64,000 bases of DNA from Mactromeris polynyma (Eukaryota > Mollusca > Bivalvia > Venerida > Mactridae), in assembly GCA_032209605.1 (NCBI GenBank), contig JASFXZ010000012.1, positions 372,001-436,000 on the forward strand. Direction: 5' to 3'. Shown here piece by piece: positions 13,901-28,900 of this stretch. The stretch's first letter is position 1. Each line of letters begins with the position of its first letter. Under the pieces are notes generated by a model, which ran no database searches, was not told the origin of the DNA, and saw nothing but the letters and a program-made list of their open reading frames with translations. Position numbers and translations under genes: made by a program.

Positions 13901-16900
13901 CACTGCCAGTTGGTAATCAGGGAAGACATAGTCAGTACTAATACCAGGAATCACAGTATTTGTTACGTCAACTGGATACCGTAACTAAAACACTGAACCA
14001 TCGAAAGAAAACTACTTTGACAATATGTATAATAGATCTACGTTTCACAGAAGTATTCTAATAAAACTATATTATACAGACAATGTAAACAGTGTATATA
14101 CTATATGTTTGTCTTTCTTTCTCAGAATTTGCACCGATAATGTGTAACGCCTTTACATATTACCAACAATGTTTGGCAAGCCAGACTGTACCGGCTATAG
14201 CGGGGGTGTTGATGAAAGATACAGATGATATGATCTCCAATCTTGTACAAATGTTGTGTAACCAAACAAACACTGGATTAGTAAAGTCAGGAAGTACAGG
14301 TAACATTTTATACAACCAAATACAATCACCAAATAAAATCTTGTTAAGGACACATGCTATTGTCAGATGTTAATATGTAATTATATATCATACGCCTCAC
14401 ATGAAGGAATTCAGGAAGGAGTTGCGTTGGGTTGGGTTGGATTGCAGCGTCATACCTTTAACATATACACGCTTTGTTGATTAAGGCAACGCTGTCATAT
14501 TTTTCGGCGCAGCCGTACTAACATGGTATTGCTATTTGCGTATCAGTGTTATGTAAACCAATCAAATCTTACGATAACAAACAAGGCAATTTCTCTTCAA
14601 CCGAACAACGTTTGCAACCTTGACGTGAATTGGTTAACCTTTCGATAAAGAGTACGTAACCTTACCGAAATACCCTGAATTTTGGTGAATGTCCAAAAAT
14701 CATTGGATCTGGAGTGACCAGCAATCGTAACATTTCGGCATTTGTTATGCTTCACAACAAAAAAATAAACATTCAAATTGCGCCGACTATCTTTCCAAGA
14801 TATTTCTTGTTTCAAATTATCTGATTATACCGGTGTTTATAAAAATAGAGAGAGGGACGATTCCTTCGCAACATTCCACTTAATTTGATAATTAACGACA
14901 AAGTATTCGTATATATTGAGCAATAGAGAATTTACGCATTCGATTTGAATACATTAATATGTTTGTTGTGATATTCTTTATATTCAGAAATTGACAGTTG
15001 TGATATGGCGAAGATAAGTGGGGAAGTGGCATTATACAATAATCTGTTTAATAGTTTCCCATTCATGAGCATAGCTGAACAACGAGACATTTGCAGGTAG
15101 GAAATGAATTTTACAATGAATAATGAGAATAAACCTGGGTATTTGTAGGTGCCTTTGTTGCAGGATTCTGTATTTAAGGGATCAACATCGTACAAAGCGA
15201 CAATACAAGCGCAGTGTTGTCTGTTCTAACAGAGGTATGGATATATTGTGTAACTGAGTGTAGTGTTGTCTGTTCTTACAGAGGTATGGATATATTGTGT
15301 AACTGAGTGTAGTGTTGTCTGTTCTTACAGAGGTATGGATATATTGTGTAACTGAGCGTAGTGTTGTCTGTTCTTACAGAGGTATGGATATATTGTGTAA
15401 CTGAGTGTAGTGTTGTCTGTTCTAACAGAGGTATGGATATATTGTGTAACTGAGTGTAGTGTTGTCTGTTCTTACAGAGGTATGGATATATTGTGTAACT
15501 GAGTGTAGTGTTGTCTGTTCTTACAGAGGTATGGATATATTGTGTAACTGAGTGTAGTGTTGTCTGTTCTAACCGAGGTATGGATATATTGTGTAACTGG
15601 GCATAGTGTTGTCTGTTCTAACAGAGGTATGGATATATTGTGTAACTGAGCGTAGTGTTGTCTGTTCTAACAGAGGTATGGATATATTGTGTAACTGGGC
15701 ATAGTGTTGTCTGTTCTAACAGAGGTGTGGATATATTGTGTAACTGGGCATAGTGTTGTCTGTTCTAACAGAGGTATGGATATATTGTGTAACTGAGCGT
15801 AGTGTTGTCTGTTCTAACAGAGGTATGGATATATTGTGTAACTGAGTGTAGTGTTGTCTGTTCTAACAGAGGTATGGATATAGTATGTAACTGAGCGTAG
15901 TGTTGTCTGTTCTAACAGAGGTATGGATATATTGTGTAACTGAGCGTAGTGTTGTCTGTTCTAACAGAGGTATGGATATATTGTGTAACTGAGTGTAGTG
16001 TTGTCTGTTCTAACAGAGGTATGGATATATTGTGTGACTGAGTGTAGTGTTGTCTGTTCTAACAGAGGTATGGATATATTGTGTAACTTAAGTAATCTTG
16101 TCAGTTCTAACAGAGGCACTAATGTAGTGTAATTGTCAAACTATTTTATAGTTCTTACACTTGATCTCATCATTCTGCTAGATGGACTTGCGAGCAATTA
16201 TTCAATGTGATAAATACCATAGGGGTTGAACGTGGACATATGTACGCACATATTTAATGTATAGTTGAAATACTAATGACTTACTACCACCCCGCCCTCA
16301 ACATACATATTTGTTTTCTAACACAGTAATAAATATAATAACGTTTAACATTGGTAGATGATTTCTCTTCAGGATACGTACGTAAAATTAAAATGCTAAA
16401 TAAAAATATTTGCATCATTTTAAGAAGTACTTCATGAATTTAATAATAATTTAATTATATTGTTCAGGTCCTATCCTGATATTGCCAACACTTGGTCAAT
16501 GATGGTGACCAGGTGTTCGAACAACAGACACTCTATAGTAACAGACGCCATTACATTCCTCAATGATGTCCAAGAGGTTCTATGTCCAGTCACACACCCA
16601 ACAACACCAACGTCATGTGATCTTACCACCGTATATACGTGCTTAGAAGATTTTGGAGCGTTTACATATTTTGCTGATCCAAATGTTGATGTTTGCAAGT
16701 ATGTATCAAAGTACTGAAAGTGCATAAATTGAAAATACCAATATCTAAGTAAACACATTAATCTGATACTCAATGATTAAATAACAGGTTTATGGTTCAT
16801 GTACTGCTTCTTTATGTATTGTTTTATTTCAGCGATAACATTCAACATTCAATAGATAACACGTTTAGTACAATCCTGTATACGTGTATTTCTGCATCAT

Positions 16901-19900
16901 AATTAAAGGATCCTTGATATTTTTATGTTATGTGATGCTACGTTGGTTCCATGTTTATATAACAAACCATCTTGACAATTAAGAAATTATTTACTGTTTC
17001 TGTAATTGCATGGAGAATGTTGACCAAAGTGTTTGATAAAGACTCATACATTGAATGAATATACTTCTCATTGCCAAAGGAAATTGGAAGAGACGTACAT
17101 GTGTCTCCATGACAATACCATGGGTTGTAGTGTGGAAATCCAGAATGATTTACTGATGGAAGTGAGAGCCATGCATGGCATGATGGGTAATATAACATGT
17201 CCACAATCCCAAGTTTGTGGAGAAAATGGTACATCTAGTGCAGTGCCTTGGTTGGATGAGATATGTACAGTATGGGAGCAGTGTTCAGTATTTGGCTGGT
17301 TGACATGTGTGGAACAATATGACATTACCACTTCTTGTCAGTAAGTGATAACTACAAGAGTCTCTATATAGATTATCTAACATACTACAGCCGCCAATGT
17401 TATAACTGCTGAGCAACAGTACATTCAAATATGGGTATCATTTCTGTGATAGAAGAACACAATAAATCCGTACTCAGTATATAAGCATTGTAATTCTCGT
17501 CACACAATCAATGTTCCGAACTCTCGACGGAGTAATGTTTATAATCCTACCCTTATGCAGAAGTCTTTCATGGTTAATGAAGATTCAAACATCAATTAAT
17601 TGTGTTCAATATATGATTATAAATAACTTATTTAATCCAATTTTCTTTGAAATCGTCAGTTGTCGAGAAAACATGTCGTATAAGAATATTTATAATTATG
17701 TTGTCGTTGTATTGAAGTTTCAGTTGTTTTAATTTTAATGCTCACCCTGTCATCATCAGGGGCATAGCTCAGCTGATATTGATGTGTAGACCAAGTTTTA
17801 GGGGGGACCGGGGGCATGGTCTACCGTATTTTTTGTAACTAAATCGTCAGTGATGCGTTTTAATGTGTTTTCGTTCTGGTAAATATACTTACAATAACAA
17901 CGAAAATAAAAAATATATTCCCTATAGTTAAAACATCAATAAGCATGCATTAATAAAGAATGAACTCATAATGTATTGATCCGTATTTGGTGAAAAAAGA
18001 TGTTTGTACATCATAAAATTAAAAAAAAAATCCATTTTTTTAACAATCAGCCTATTTTACAAGTTTTGTCTGTAAGTAATATGGTAAACAAATATATTTT
18101 CAATCTGTTATACATTGCAATGGTTCTTATTAGAGATGTTTTAGCCAATGCAACAACAATATTGGATGAAGCCAATTCAAACATTTTATGTTCAGATGAG
18201 CCAGATACAATATTTAAATATCCTAGTGGCCATTTTTTTTTAAAAAGTGTAGGCACGGCCTACACGCCCTATAGGAATCTACGCCATTGATGATTGAAAA
18301 CATTCATGTATTAAAACTGATGATTATTTGATTGTTCGAAATACATTTATGAGTAAATATACCTTTTTTGGTATCAATAACATACTGGTTATGTTTGTTT
18401 TAAGGTTCTACACACAAGCTGTTTCCTGTATAGAAGAATCCCTCTCTGGCTGTGACCCACTACAATATCTGTTTGCAAAGAACGAAATGATGGAATGGAC
18501 ACAGGCGAATGGTCCATTCTGTAGCTTTATCCCAAACGATCCACCTAGTTTGACAACATTATATCGGACTATCTTTGAATGTTCCAATTATATTTCAACT
18601 TCAGTTGATGTGACAAAGGTACAGTATAATGGATATATATGTAAGGTTAAATTCAGAACTTACACAATTGTAGATGTTTTTTCTGTAGATTTCCACAATA
18701 TATACTTTCAATTTGCCGATTACGTTATACATGTACATTGCTATGATTTATGAGTGGGTACAAGGCAGCAATTGTTCCACCTTTCAGGTTGTTATCTTTG
18801 ATGTATTTTGCAAGCTGCAGAATTTACAATCTTTGTAATACAGATCAATTTTGCTTAAAATGAAAATTTGGTTATTCTTAACATTACTGTTGGTTTTGAA
18901 TCAACTAGTGTATATATATGTGTCAAACAGCGCCCTTTACATTTCAGGTCGGTATATGTTCATCGATAGACCAATATCTAAATTGTCTCGCATCAATAGA
19001 ACAACAAGATGTGTTATATACCTGGCGAGGAATTCTAGGAAGAAATGTTCTCTTGTGGCAAAAACATGTATACTTAGATTGTAGAATGTCAGGTACGCAT
19101 TGTTTTTGATGTAAATATTTAATATTATGAATTTTGTGCTCTCTACTTTACAAAACACAATTATTACTTTTTCATCTCAATATGAATGGTAAACAATAAA
19201 AGAACAGACATACAAAAAAGCAATAAAATACTTTATAAGACATGAAACAGGAAAAATATGTATTGTTCAGATGCAGCTAAAAAATAGTCTAAAGTTGCTC
19301 ATGTGTAGTTGTGTAGATAATTTATCGCAAATTCAGAAAGCCAAATGCCCATGTGAACATAAATACAATACATACACTTTCATATAAGAGATGTAACAAG
19401 TGGCAACTTAGGTCAGTATCAAGAAAACGTATATAATTATCTTAATAATGTAAGAAATAAGTGACATGAGTATTACATGTTTTAGATATTGAGACAGTGT
19501 AAGTTAGTCATGTATAATGTCTGAAATGATCAGTATAGATGGTAGAATTTTAACAGCATGAAAACAATGGGACATGATAATTGTTGTTGCGACGATAGAA
19601 GAAACATACATGGTATACGAAAACACGTATGACTAAATGCAAGGATGTCATTATAGTGATTGTTCCATGCATTTATGAGTTTACAAGAACATGTACCTTG
19701 TGTATCAATCGCGAACATATGAATATATTACCTGGTCCATTACATTTCCCAATAGGTATATTAAAATGTTTGTGTTTGTCCGTAAGCTTGATGGAGAAAA
19801 CACCGTGGTTGTGTTTTGATAGAAAAGTTATCCAAACAGCAGTTATAGCTCTACGCACGAGAGCATTTCCTTACCTGAACTGGCATGGATCGGTCCTGAA

Positions 19901-22900
19901 AGTTCATATACCTGTTCGCGGTCAATCAAACAGCACTATACACAAATCAATTATATAATACCATTATTTATCTAGCTCATTATTTTTCAGATGAGAATGA
20001 GTTTATTGTAGACACAGACATTAATCTTGAAGGTAAATCTGTACTGTTTGCTTACACTTTATATTTGTACAAATTTGATTTTATTAAGTAACTAACTGTA
20101 AATGTTTGCACATATGAAAAATGTGAGATTGAATTGGTAAGATTAAATGAAATACTTAATCATCTTACAACATTTCAAATATCCATATAATACCCTTTAC
20201 AAGCTTTTATAAAATACTAAGAGTAAATCATTATATAAAGCAGAGAACAATGGTCGCCTGATGGGTATGTACGTACATGTATCATGTATGATCTAACACA
20301 ATAAGATAACGTGAAATTATTTCTTATTTTAGAAGTGACAAGTACAACATGTGAATCATTGGGAAGTCAGTATTGTCTGAGAGCATACACAAACATGGCA
20401 GTTACATACTTCTATATAGTACCATTGTCTGAGAGACAATCCTCCGTGTGTGCCAGGTTTGTTCTTTACTGGTAGTCATTCAAATACTTCAAGATTAAAT
20501 GATATGCAATTAGTTGATATAAAAATTAAAATTACGAGTTGTCAGTGGTGTAGCTTAGCTGTAATTGATATGTAGGCCTAGTTTTAAGGGGGGGGGGGGG
20601 GGGCAGGGGCATTAGGTCCCCAATAAATATTTTGTAGCTCGAGATTGTCAGAGACGCGTTATGACGTATATTTCATTCCATTAAATATGCTTACAATAAC
20701 ATCAAAAACATACATTAAATATCTGCAGTTTTGGCCATTTTATTTTTTCGATTTTTTGAAAAATGTAGCCTATAGGAATCTACGCCCCTGGTTGTAGCAT
20801 TACTGTCATACAATCATGCTACAGTTACTCGTATATTGCCATATAGATAAAAGAAAGGACAGTAATTCGAATACATTTTAATGTGATGTTCATACATTTC
20901 TTCAGATCTGACTTCTATCAGCAATGTGTCATAACTCAAACAACTGGATGTACCAACAGCTTGGCTAGAACAATGTTATCAAGTATTGTATGGGTAGACG
21001 ATGCATTGAACAATGTGGGTACATGTAACACTGATAATGTTATACATAGAACTTGTGATGTGACTGGAGCCATGAGTTGTATAGCAGAACTAGGACATAC
21101 ATTATTACAGGACTTGTCTACACCATCACTTGATACCATCTGCTCGTAAGTTGTATGCTTCTAACATTGTCTTAAAAGTGTTAAGCTACATGTAAAAAGT
21201 ACTGTTATACATTTGAAGGACATGACTTTTATCATCATGTGTACATCACACTGTGACTGGCATTTAGATTCAGCCTTGTCTATCCTTCCCACATAAGTTT
21301 GTGTCTCATATATCTCAAACAATAGAGAAACAGAACAAACAACATGGTATTATTCAGCACATGAAGTTGTACATTCTGTCATTTTAAGTTTAGATAGAAG
21401 AGGTAACAGAAGAGTCTTTAACTTCGTAAAAACATCGTTATCCAAATTACCTGATGGGCCAAGACAATATAAAGTCCTATTGACTCATTTCTAGTTTTCA
21501 AGGCTACAATATTGTAAATAATTTGAGATGTAGATTCTTTGTTTTGTAAATTGTGATCTTGACTACAAACTCATCTCAAAGTGAAAGTAATTTAATATTT
21601 CCATCTTTCATTCTCTCTAGAAAACTACATTCAACATCAGTGTGTGTCAATGAAAGAACAAGTAGTTGTAGTTACTGGATGAGATCTGAAGTCTCTCAGA
21701 CATATAATCAGGTGACTGCTGTTGTAAACACTATATGTACAACACCAGTATCAACACCATCAACAACATCATGTATAGATGAGGGAGAGACAGCTATGTG
21801 TGATGTAGAAGCAGTGTTGATATGTATGGTACCTATACAAGCCTCAATGATGCATCCAAATTCAACCCAGGAACAAGTTTGCAGGTAAATTTACATCAGA
21901 AATATGCCTATCTATACAGGACACAATTTTTTTATCAGTCTGTGTAACAATGTACAGGATAAACATTCACTCTATTATAGAGCATTATTATACAAATGTA
22001 GAATACTCTCAAGGTTTCATGTTAATTTATATAATGTCATGAGTATTGTATAAATAACTGTAATTAGAAATGAAGAAACATTGTTCATTAATATTTCGTG
22101 CATTTGTATAAATATTTTAAAACTTCATTGAACACAACTGGTCTTGTTTAAAATCCATGCTAATGGACATAGGCTTCCTAAAACTTGGTTCAGATGATCT
22201 ACATTATAATATTGTCTTTGGTATAATATAGATAAATGCAATCTTACAGATCTATACCAGAGATGCAATCATGTATTCATAGAGCTACGAGTGGTTGTGA
22301 TGAGACAACTGTTGCCATGGTAACTGATCGTGTACATAGATTGAGTCACAGACTTAATGATCGTTGTCCTGAGATCTACTGTGAACAATGTGCAGCCAGA
22401 CAATGTTTAACTGCATTACATAGAAATATGCAGTATGAAAATGTGGAAATTTGTAGGTATGCAATGTCTTACTGATTTATTTTGTCTCCTCAGCAGTAGG
22501 AGCCTCTGTGATCGCTAGGTCAAGGTCACTAATTTTTCTTTTACATGTCTTTAACCTCTGCAAGTTCAAGCTTCACTGAATGTAAATCTCCTAAGTTATC
22601 TAGAGATCTGCCCAGCACTGAGATAATACCCAGAGTTACACAGAAATCAGATATCTATCATAAACCGGAGTTCATCTATAAATCATCTTCACAATAATGG
22701 TGCAATTAAATTCAAACAAAAAAGGGAAACACAATCATTAGTCATATACTGACATTTCCATAGACATTTGATATCATAGTATTTATATAAACTATATAGT
22801 ATAGATCAGTTTCAAACATAATAAATAATACAATTGATTTTCTTACATATTCACAGGCTAGTTTTGGAAACCAAGGATTGTATATATAGATACGCTGGTT

Positions 22901-25900
22901 ACTGTTCACCAATCGTCAGTGAGACTTTATTGAGAGAAATGGTGATGTTAGTTGGTGATGATGCATATATGTGTGAGATAACACTGCAAGCTTGTCTACA
23001 AACCTTTATGACATCAGGTAAGGGATGACTAAATCTAGGTGTCTTTTTTGTTTAACTCATAATTTTACCTACAAGGTGACCACTTCGGAACCGCACTTAT
23101 TGGGAGATGCACTTTTGGGTGTTCTTTAGTTTTGCTTTTATAAATCATAATTTTATCTAAAACATTTTTTTGTGTCATTAAAAGTTTGACCTAAATCATC
23201 AAATTCATTGTCAACAACTAGAATTCCAACTGTCAGTAAAATGACCCTTCCACAAAAACAAACAAGAAGCATAATTATAATACAAGGTTTTTGTATTTCA
23301 AATATGCTTTTTCATTCCTAACTTAAAGATTCTGTTACTAACTGATTATTGACAATAATTACTTTAAATTTTCAGCCTATCAGATAGTTGGCTACACACC
23401 GTCTCAGAATTTGGCAATCCAAGATGATTTTATGTTGCAACAATTATGTAATGAGGCTAGCTCCGCCTACTACTGTGTCAGTCAGCAAATGATCTCAATG
23501 GATACTGAGAGGTTAGAGGTCATGAACTCCACTTTGCATACAATTGGAGATTTTGTTTACAGCAAATGTAATCAAAGTAAGCAGACCATATTTGAGTGGC
23601 AGATTGACAGCAAGACTTGCCAGCATAAAAGAAGTTTAAAAACTTATTATCTGACCAATTGCCTTTTTGCACTTATATGGAAACATACCAAACTATCATC
23701 TTGTATGATTTGTCCTAGGGTTATACTTTAAACCTGATAGAAAATTAATGATTATTTCATAAAAAGTAGATTTGTACTGAAGTTTACAAACACACTAGGT
23801 AATAATGAATGCAAATATTTTACTTTCTAACTTAAATACAAAGCTATGTTATAAAGCTTGTAATGAACTTAAATATTGTGTACATATTTCAGTGTCAAGT
23901 TTGAGGTGTTACAGTTGCAGTAATTCATCATCGTATGATGAGTGTAACCAACAAGGTACAGAAACGTGTGCTTCTGATAAACAGGTATGTATGTCATGTG
24001 TTATCTAAAACATGTGCTGCTGATAAACAGGTATGTATGATGTGTGTTATCTGAAATAAGTGCTGCTGATAAACAGGTATGTATGTTGTGTGTTATCTGA
24101 AATATGTGCTGCTGATAAACAGGTATGTATGCTGTGTGTTATCTGAAATATGTGCTGCTGATAAACAGGTATGTATGTCATGCGTTTTCTAAAATATGTG
24201 CTGCTGATAAACAGGTTTGTATGTCATGTGTTTTCTAAAATATGTGCTGCTGATAAACAGGCGTATAATGTCATGTGCTATTTAAAATAAATGCTGCAGA
24301 TAAACAGGTGTGTATGTCATGTGCTATCTGAAACATGTGCTCCTGATAAACAGCTGTGTAGGTCATGTGCTTTCTAAAACATGTTCTGCAGACAAACAGG
24401 TGTGTATGTCATGTGCTATCTGAAATATGTGCTGCTGATAAACAGGTGTGTATGTCATGTGCTATATAAAACATGTGCTGCTGATAAACAGGTATGTATG
24501 TCATGTGCTATCTAAAACATGTGCTGCTGATAAACAGGTATGTATGTTGTGTGTTATCTGAAATATGTGCTGCTGATAAACAGGTATGTATGTTGTGTGT
24601 TATCTGAAATATGTGCTGCTGATAAACAGGTATATATGTCATGCGTTTTCTAAAATATGTGCTGCTGATAAACAGGTTTGTATGTCATGTGTTTTCTAAA
24701 ATATGTGCTGCTGATAAACAGGCATATAATGTCATGTGCTATTTAAAATAAATGCTGCAGATAAACAGGTGTGTATGTCATGTGCTATCTGAAACATGTG
24801 CTCCTGATAAACAGCTGTGTAGGTCATGTGCTTTCTAAAACATGTTCTGCAGACAAACAGGTGTGTATGTCATGTGCTATCTGAAATATGTGCTGCTGAT
24901 AAACAGGTGTGTATGTCATGTGCTATATAAAACATGTGCTGCTGATAAACAGGTATGAATGGCATGTGCTATCTAAAATATGTGCTGCTGATAAACAGGT
25001 ATGTATGTCATGTGCTATCTAAAACATGTGCTGCTGATAAACAGGTATGTATGTCATGTGCTATCTAAAACATGCTGATAAACAGGTATGTATGTCATGT
25101 GCTATCTAAAACATGTGCTGCTGATAAACAGGTATGTATGTCATGTGCTATCTAAAACATGTGCTGCTGATAAACAGGTATGTATGTCATGTGCTATCTA
25201 AAACATGTGCTGCTGATAAACAGGTAAGTATGTCATGTGCTATCTAAAACATGTGCTGCTGATAAACAGGTATGTATGTCATGTGCTATCTAAAACATGT
25301 GCTGCTGATAAACAGGTATGTATGTCATGTGCTATAAAACATAGGTTCACTCTTTGGTTTACTGCACCATTATTCTATTAAAAATAATTTGTTTGCATAA
25401 AATTGTCTGCATCTTCAGCATACTTTAATATGTTTAGTTTGATCAATTTGTATTTTATTCTCTACAAGTCTTTTGTACCCTACTAGGGCATCGCATAGTT
25501 TATGAACATCCCTTGTATGTACATTGTAATAATGTTGAAGAATTGTTCAATCCTAGATGTGTGGAACCTATGTTACTGGAAATTCTATCAGGAAAGGATG
25601 CGTGGAACCAGACTTATGTGAGAATGGCTGTGTAGGCTACATGTGTACAATGTGCTGTGGTACAAACCTATGTAATCAACCCATGGATTCTGTCATCACA
25701 GGTCATATACCTTCACATACACACTACTATCTTAGATAAACAATCTCATTTTGTCAAACAGTTAAGGTGTATTCAAGCAAGCCTCATCCATGTACTAACT
25801 AAAACTGTGTGTGTGTGGGGGGGGGGGGGTGTAAAGGTGCCTACAAATATTTCAAATATCTTTTTATATTTATACATGTATTTTCTTATACATTAAATAC

Positions 25901-28900
25901 TTTTATTTTTTGTTTTTCTGTTTTAAGGCTTTTAGTTTGCTGTTTTCAACTGTAATAATATACTTCCAACTTTAACCTTATAAATACAAAGCCTGCCTGT
26001 AAGACAGGAACTATGGAACAGTCCATTTAACTTTCATATTGTTTAACAGATTCACCAGATTGTCAGCCAGAGACAGCAGTATATTGTGCATTTCAACTGC
26101 TGTTTACTATAGTGCAGAATGATACAATGAACTGTATGTAAGTATTACCAATTAGTGTTACAGTTTTATTGTATTTGTACAAGCAGTGATTAGTTAGCAA
26201 AGAGGATTTCAATCACATTTAAGGCTTCTGCACAAGTAAGATACACAACAAGGCTTAAGGACTTCATTACCCAACAAGTGGACTGAATGGTCGATGGTCA
26301 TAAAGAAGTATGCCACTAAAATTATTACAAAAACCAAATAAAATTTAAGCAAAATATATGATCAACTGATTGTTCACCTAACGGTAATGGAAAACTGGAT
26401 CAATAAAAGACACAATACTTTTGTAACCTGAAACATTGTAAAATAGGACTGATTCAAAAAAGGTATACATGATTCAGAACTACATTTTGTGTACATGTAA
26501 AGAGAAAACTCTAATTTTCATCCTTTTTAAACATATATTTTCAGGACATTTCAAGAGTCGGTAGCATGTATGATTCAATCAACACAAGGTTGTATGGTAC
26601 CCCGGTCTGTATCACTAGGAATACAAGCCAGGGTTGTTATGACAAGTGATGTGATGACAAATTGTACATCAGCCAATCCAGCATGTACATGTGGAGAATG
26701 CTCATCTATGTTACTATTGTCAGTCATTGCAAGTCCTTTTGGTGAAACATTTTGCAGGTATAAAACATAAAAAATGTATGATGGTTAGAAAAAATGTTCA
26801 AAAAACATCCCATTTGTGGAACAAGATGTTGAATAAAATACATGCTGCACAACACATACATAAAAAACATATCATACATAGAAATATGTTTATTACTGCA
26901 AATGAGGCCCGACTACTGGTAACAAATTTTACTTTTGCAAACAAGTGACTTGTACACTGAACAAATTTTCTAAACGTCCATGTTATAGAATACAAAATTA
27001 AGAAAACGGTTTTATATGCCGACTTAAAATTTGGCATTCTAGTATTATACATAATACTCTATCGACTTTCACAAAGAAAATACCTATTTATTGTCATGGT
27101 TGACCATGCGTGACGATGAGTACGATTTTCAACTTTTGGCACGAGGATCACATGTTCATTTTGTGGATGCAATATAATAGCTAATCCGTGAACAGATCTA
27201 CTAAAACCTGTGGCGACCGTGACCCAACTCCTTGCAGCAGTTACCTCCCTTTGTGTTTCGAAGTAGTGTAGTAATGGTTTGAGCAATGTTCAGAACCAGT
27301 CAAATTGCTGTGTGGAGGTTCGGCAGTGGAGTTATCGTCACGGAAATAAATCAAACTGTCACGGGTAAGAAAAGTAAAAACCGAAAAAAAGAAAATGACC
27401 AAACATACAAAATAAAAAAGTTCTGGTTCAGCAATACCAGCAGAACCTTTTAGAGAAAACATTTTAGAATTCAACCAATGGCTTCTGACAAAATACTTCC
27501 AAAGTTCTTTTCCATTGCCATGGCAACCACAGTCGTGGATGGAAGATAATTCTTTGCACAATTTTGAAATGAGACAACTAATGGGACACTGGTGAAGTTT
27601 GGTTGAAATTGCCTGGGAGGTTTAGAAGATGCCATGTGAAGCAACATAGGCACAGATATATTTGTTGTACTACAACATTTCCACCTATAATAATCTTGAA
27701 CTCTGGCTTGAGACTTTGAGTACCATTTTTTTAGTACAAGCAACAAAAACATGTTGAGTTAATCAATGTTTAGAGGAACAAATACTAATACAATGAGACA
27801 TATACAACACTACAACAAAGCTTAGCAAAGTTTATTTTTGTTTATTTGTATCACTCTAACTGAGCACACAGGGCAGTCAATCACACCACTCAGTTATCTG
27901 ATTCATTGTTTCCAAGGTGTGTTACTATTTCTTTGCTTTGACACAACTCCAGCTATCCAGCCTGAAATACGTTGTGGAGCAACCCTTTTGATTCATTGTT
28001 GTTAAGGTGCCTCTCTGCATCTAGTCCTCATAAGAAGTTTGACTTTCATTTAAAATCTGCAATATAAAAGACATCAAAATACATATACTTGTGTTTAACA
28101 AATGTACATTATGTCATTGTCAGTATTGTTCAGAACTCCTGAGGTAGCACATTATAAGGTCTTTCTCTAGGTGCTCAACAAGGCCAAATTTCTGACCCAA
28201 TGTCACAGGCTTCATTTATCCCAATCACAAGAAATACCTGAGATAAATCCGAGAGAACAATAATAAACATAAAAAATAAAACGATTTCCATGGAATTTTG
28301 GAAATCCGAATGTTTAATTCTGATATATTTACAAATCACTACTCTGGCTGTCAAGTTGACATAATAGATATATCTGTAAATTATAACACAAGTTCATCAA
28401 GGCTACCAATGAATAAATGTTTTGTGTATACTTGTGTTTGATTCAATTCAATTAATTTGCATGAATTACCTACCATTACATTTAATTGTTCATTGGAAAA
28501 TCACGGAGTATGACAACTAATGATTGAGTGCAGTAATTTGTAAATGCAATGTATATGTAGGGCTGTCATTGATTCAGATTTTTGCATATTGATGATATCG
28601 ATATATGGCAAGACAAATATTGACGATATATCAATTATATTTGTAATTTCCTTTGATAGATCATTTACTCCAATTTGTCTGTATGTTTATGTGAGTACAA
28701 CTTACATATATGTTCAACTTGTATTTTTATGGTAACAAGATACCATTTAAGAAATTAATAAATATTTTAACACCACACCACAGCACTGCATTATATTAAA
28801 TTGCCAACACTTGGAATGCACTATCCACTAGAGCACTGTTGAACAGCTGACTGTCACTATAAAGCGATGTTAAATCAATGCTAGTTTGGCACATTTTAGA

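Larger units (their letters stand above)
8626..26544. other. Introns of 300-900 bp between E2 and E25 with no recognised content
   Basis: Intervals 8626-9051, 10051-10487, 13771-14125, 14300-14987, 16699-17079, 18619-18947, 19093-19990, 21146-21620, 21885-22249, 22457-22856, 23018-23375, 23577-23892, 25702-26049 and 26138-26544 show AT-rich intron sequence. No repeat, RNA gene or further module exon is visible, apart from the stop-containing exon-like piece at 16833-16902. Confidence 0.5.

Noticed and set aside
18650..18753. Extension of E13 to a later donor or to the frame's stop
   Set aside because: The donor at 18618 gives the right phase and joins to the C-x8-C exon; later sites break the chain.
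27059..27752. Three overlapping minus-strand frames
   Set aside because: Short, mutually overlapping, no domain, no splice structure; AT-rich intron.
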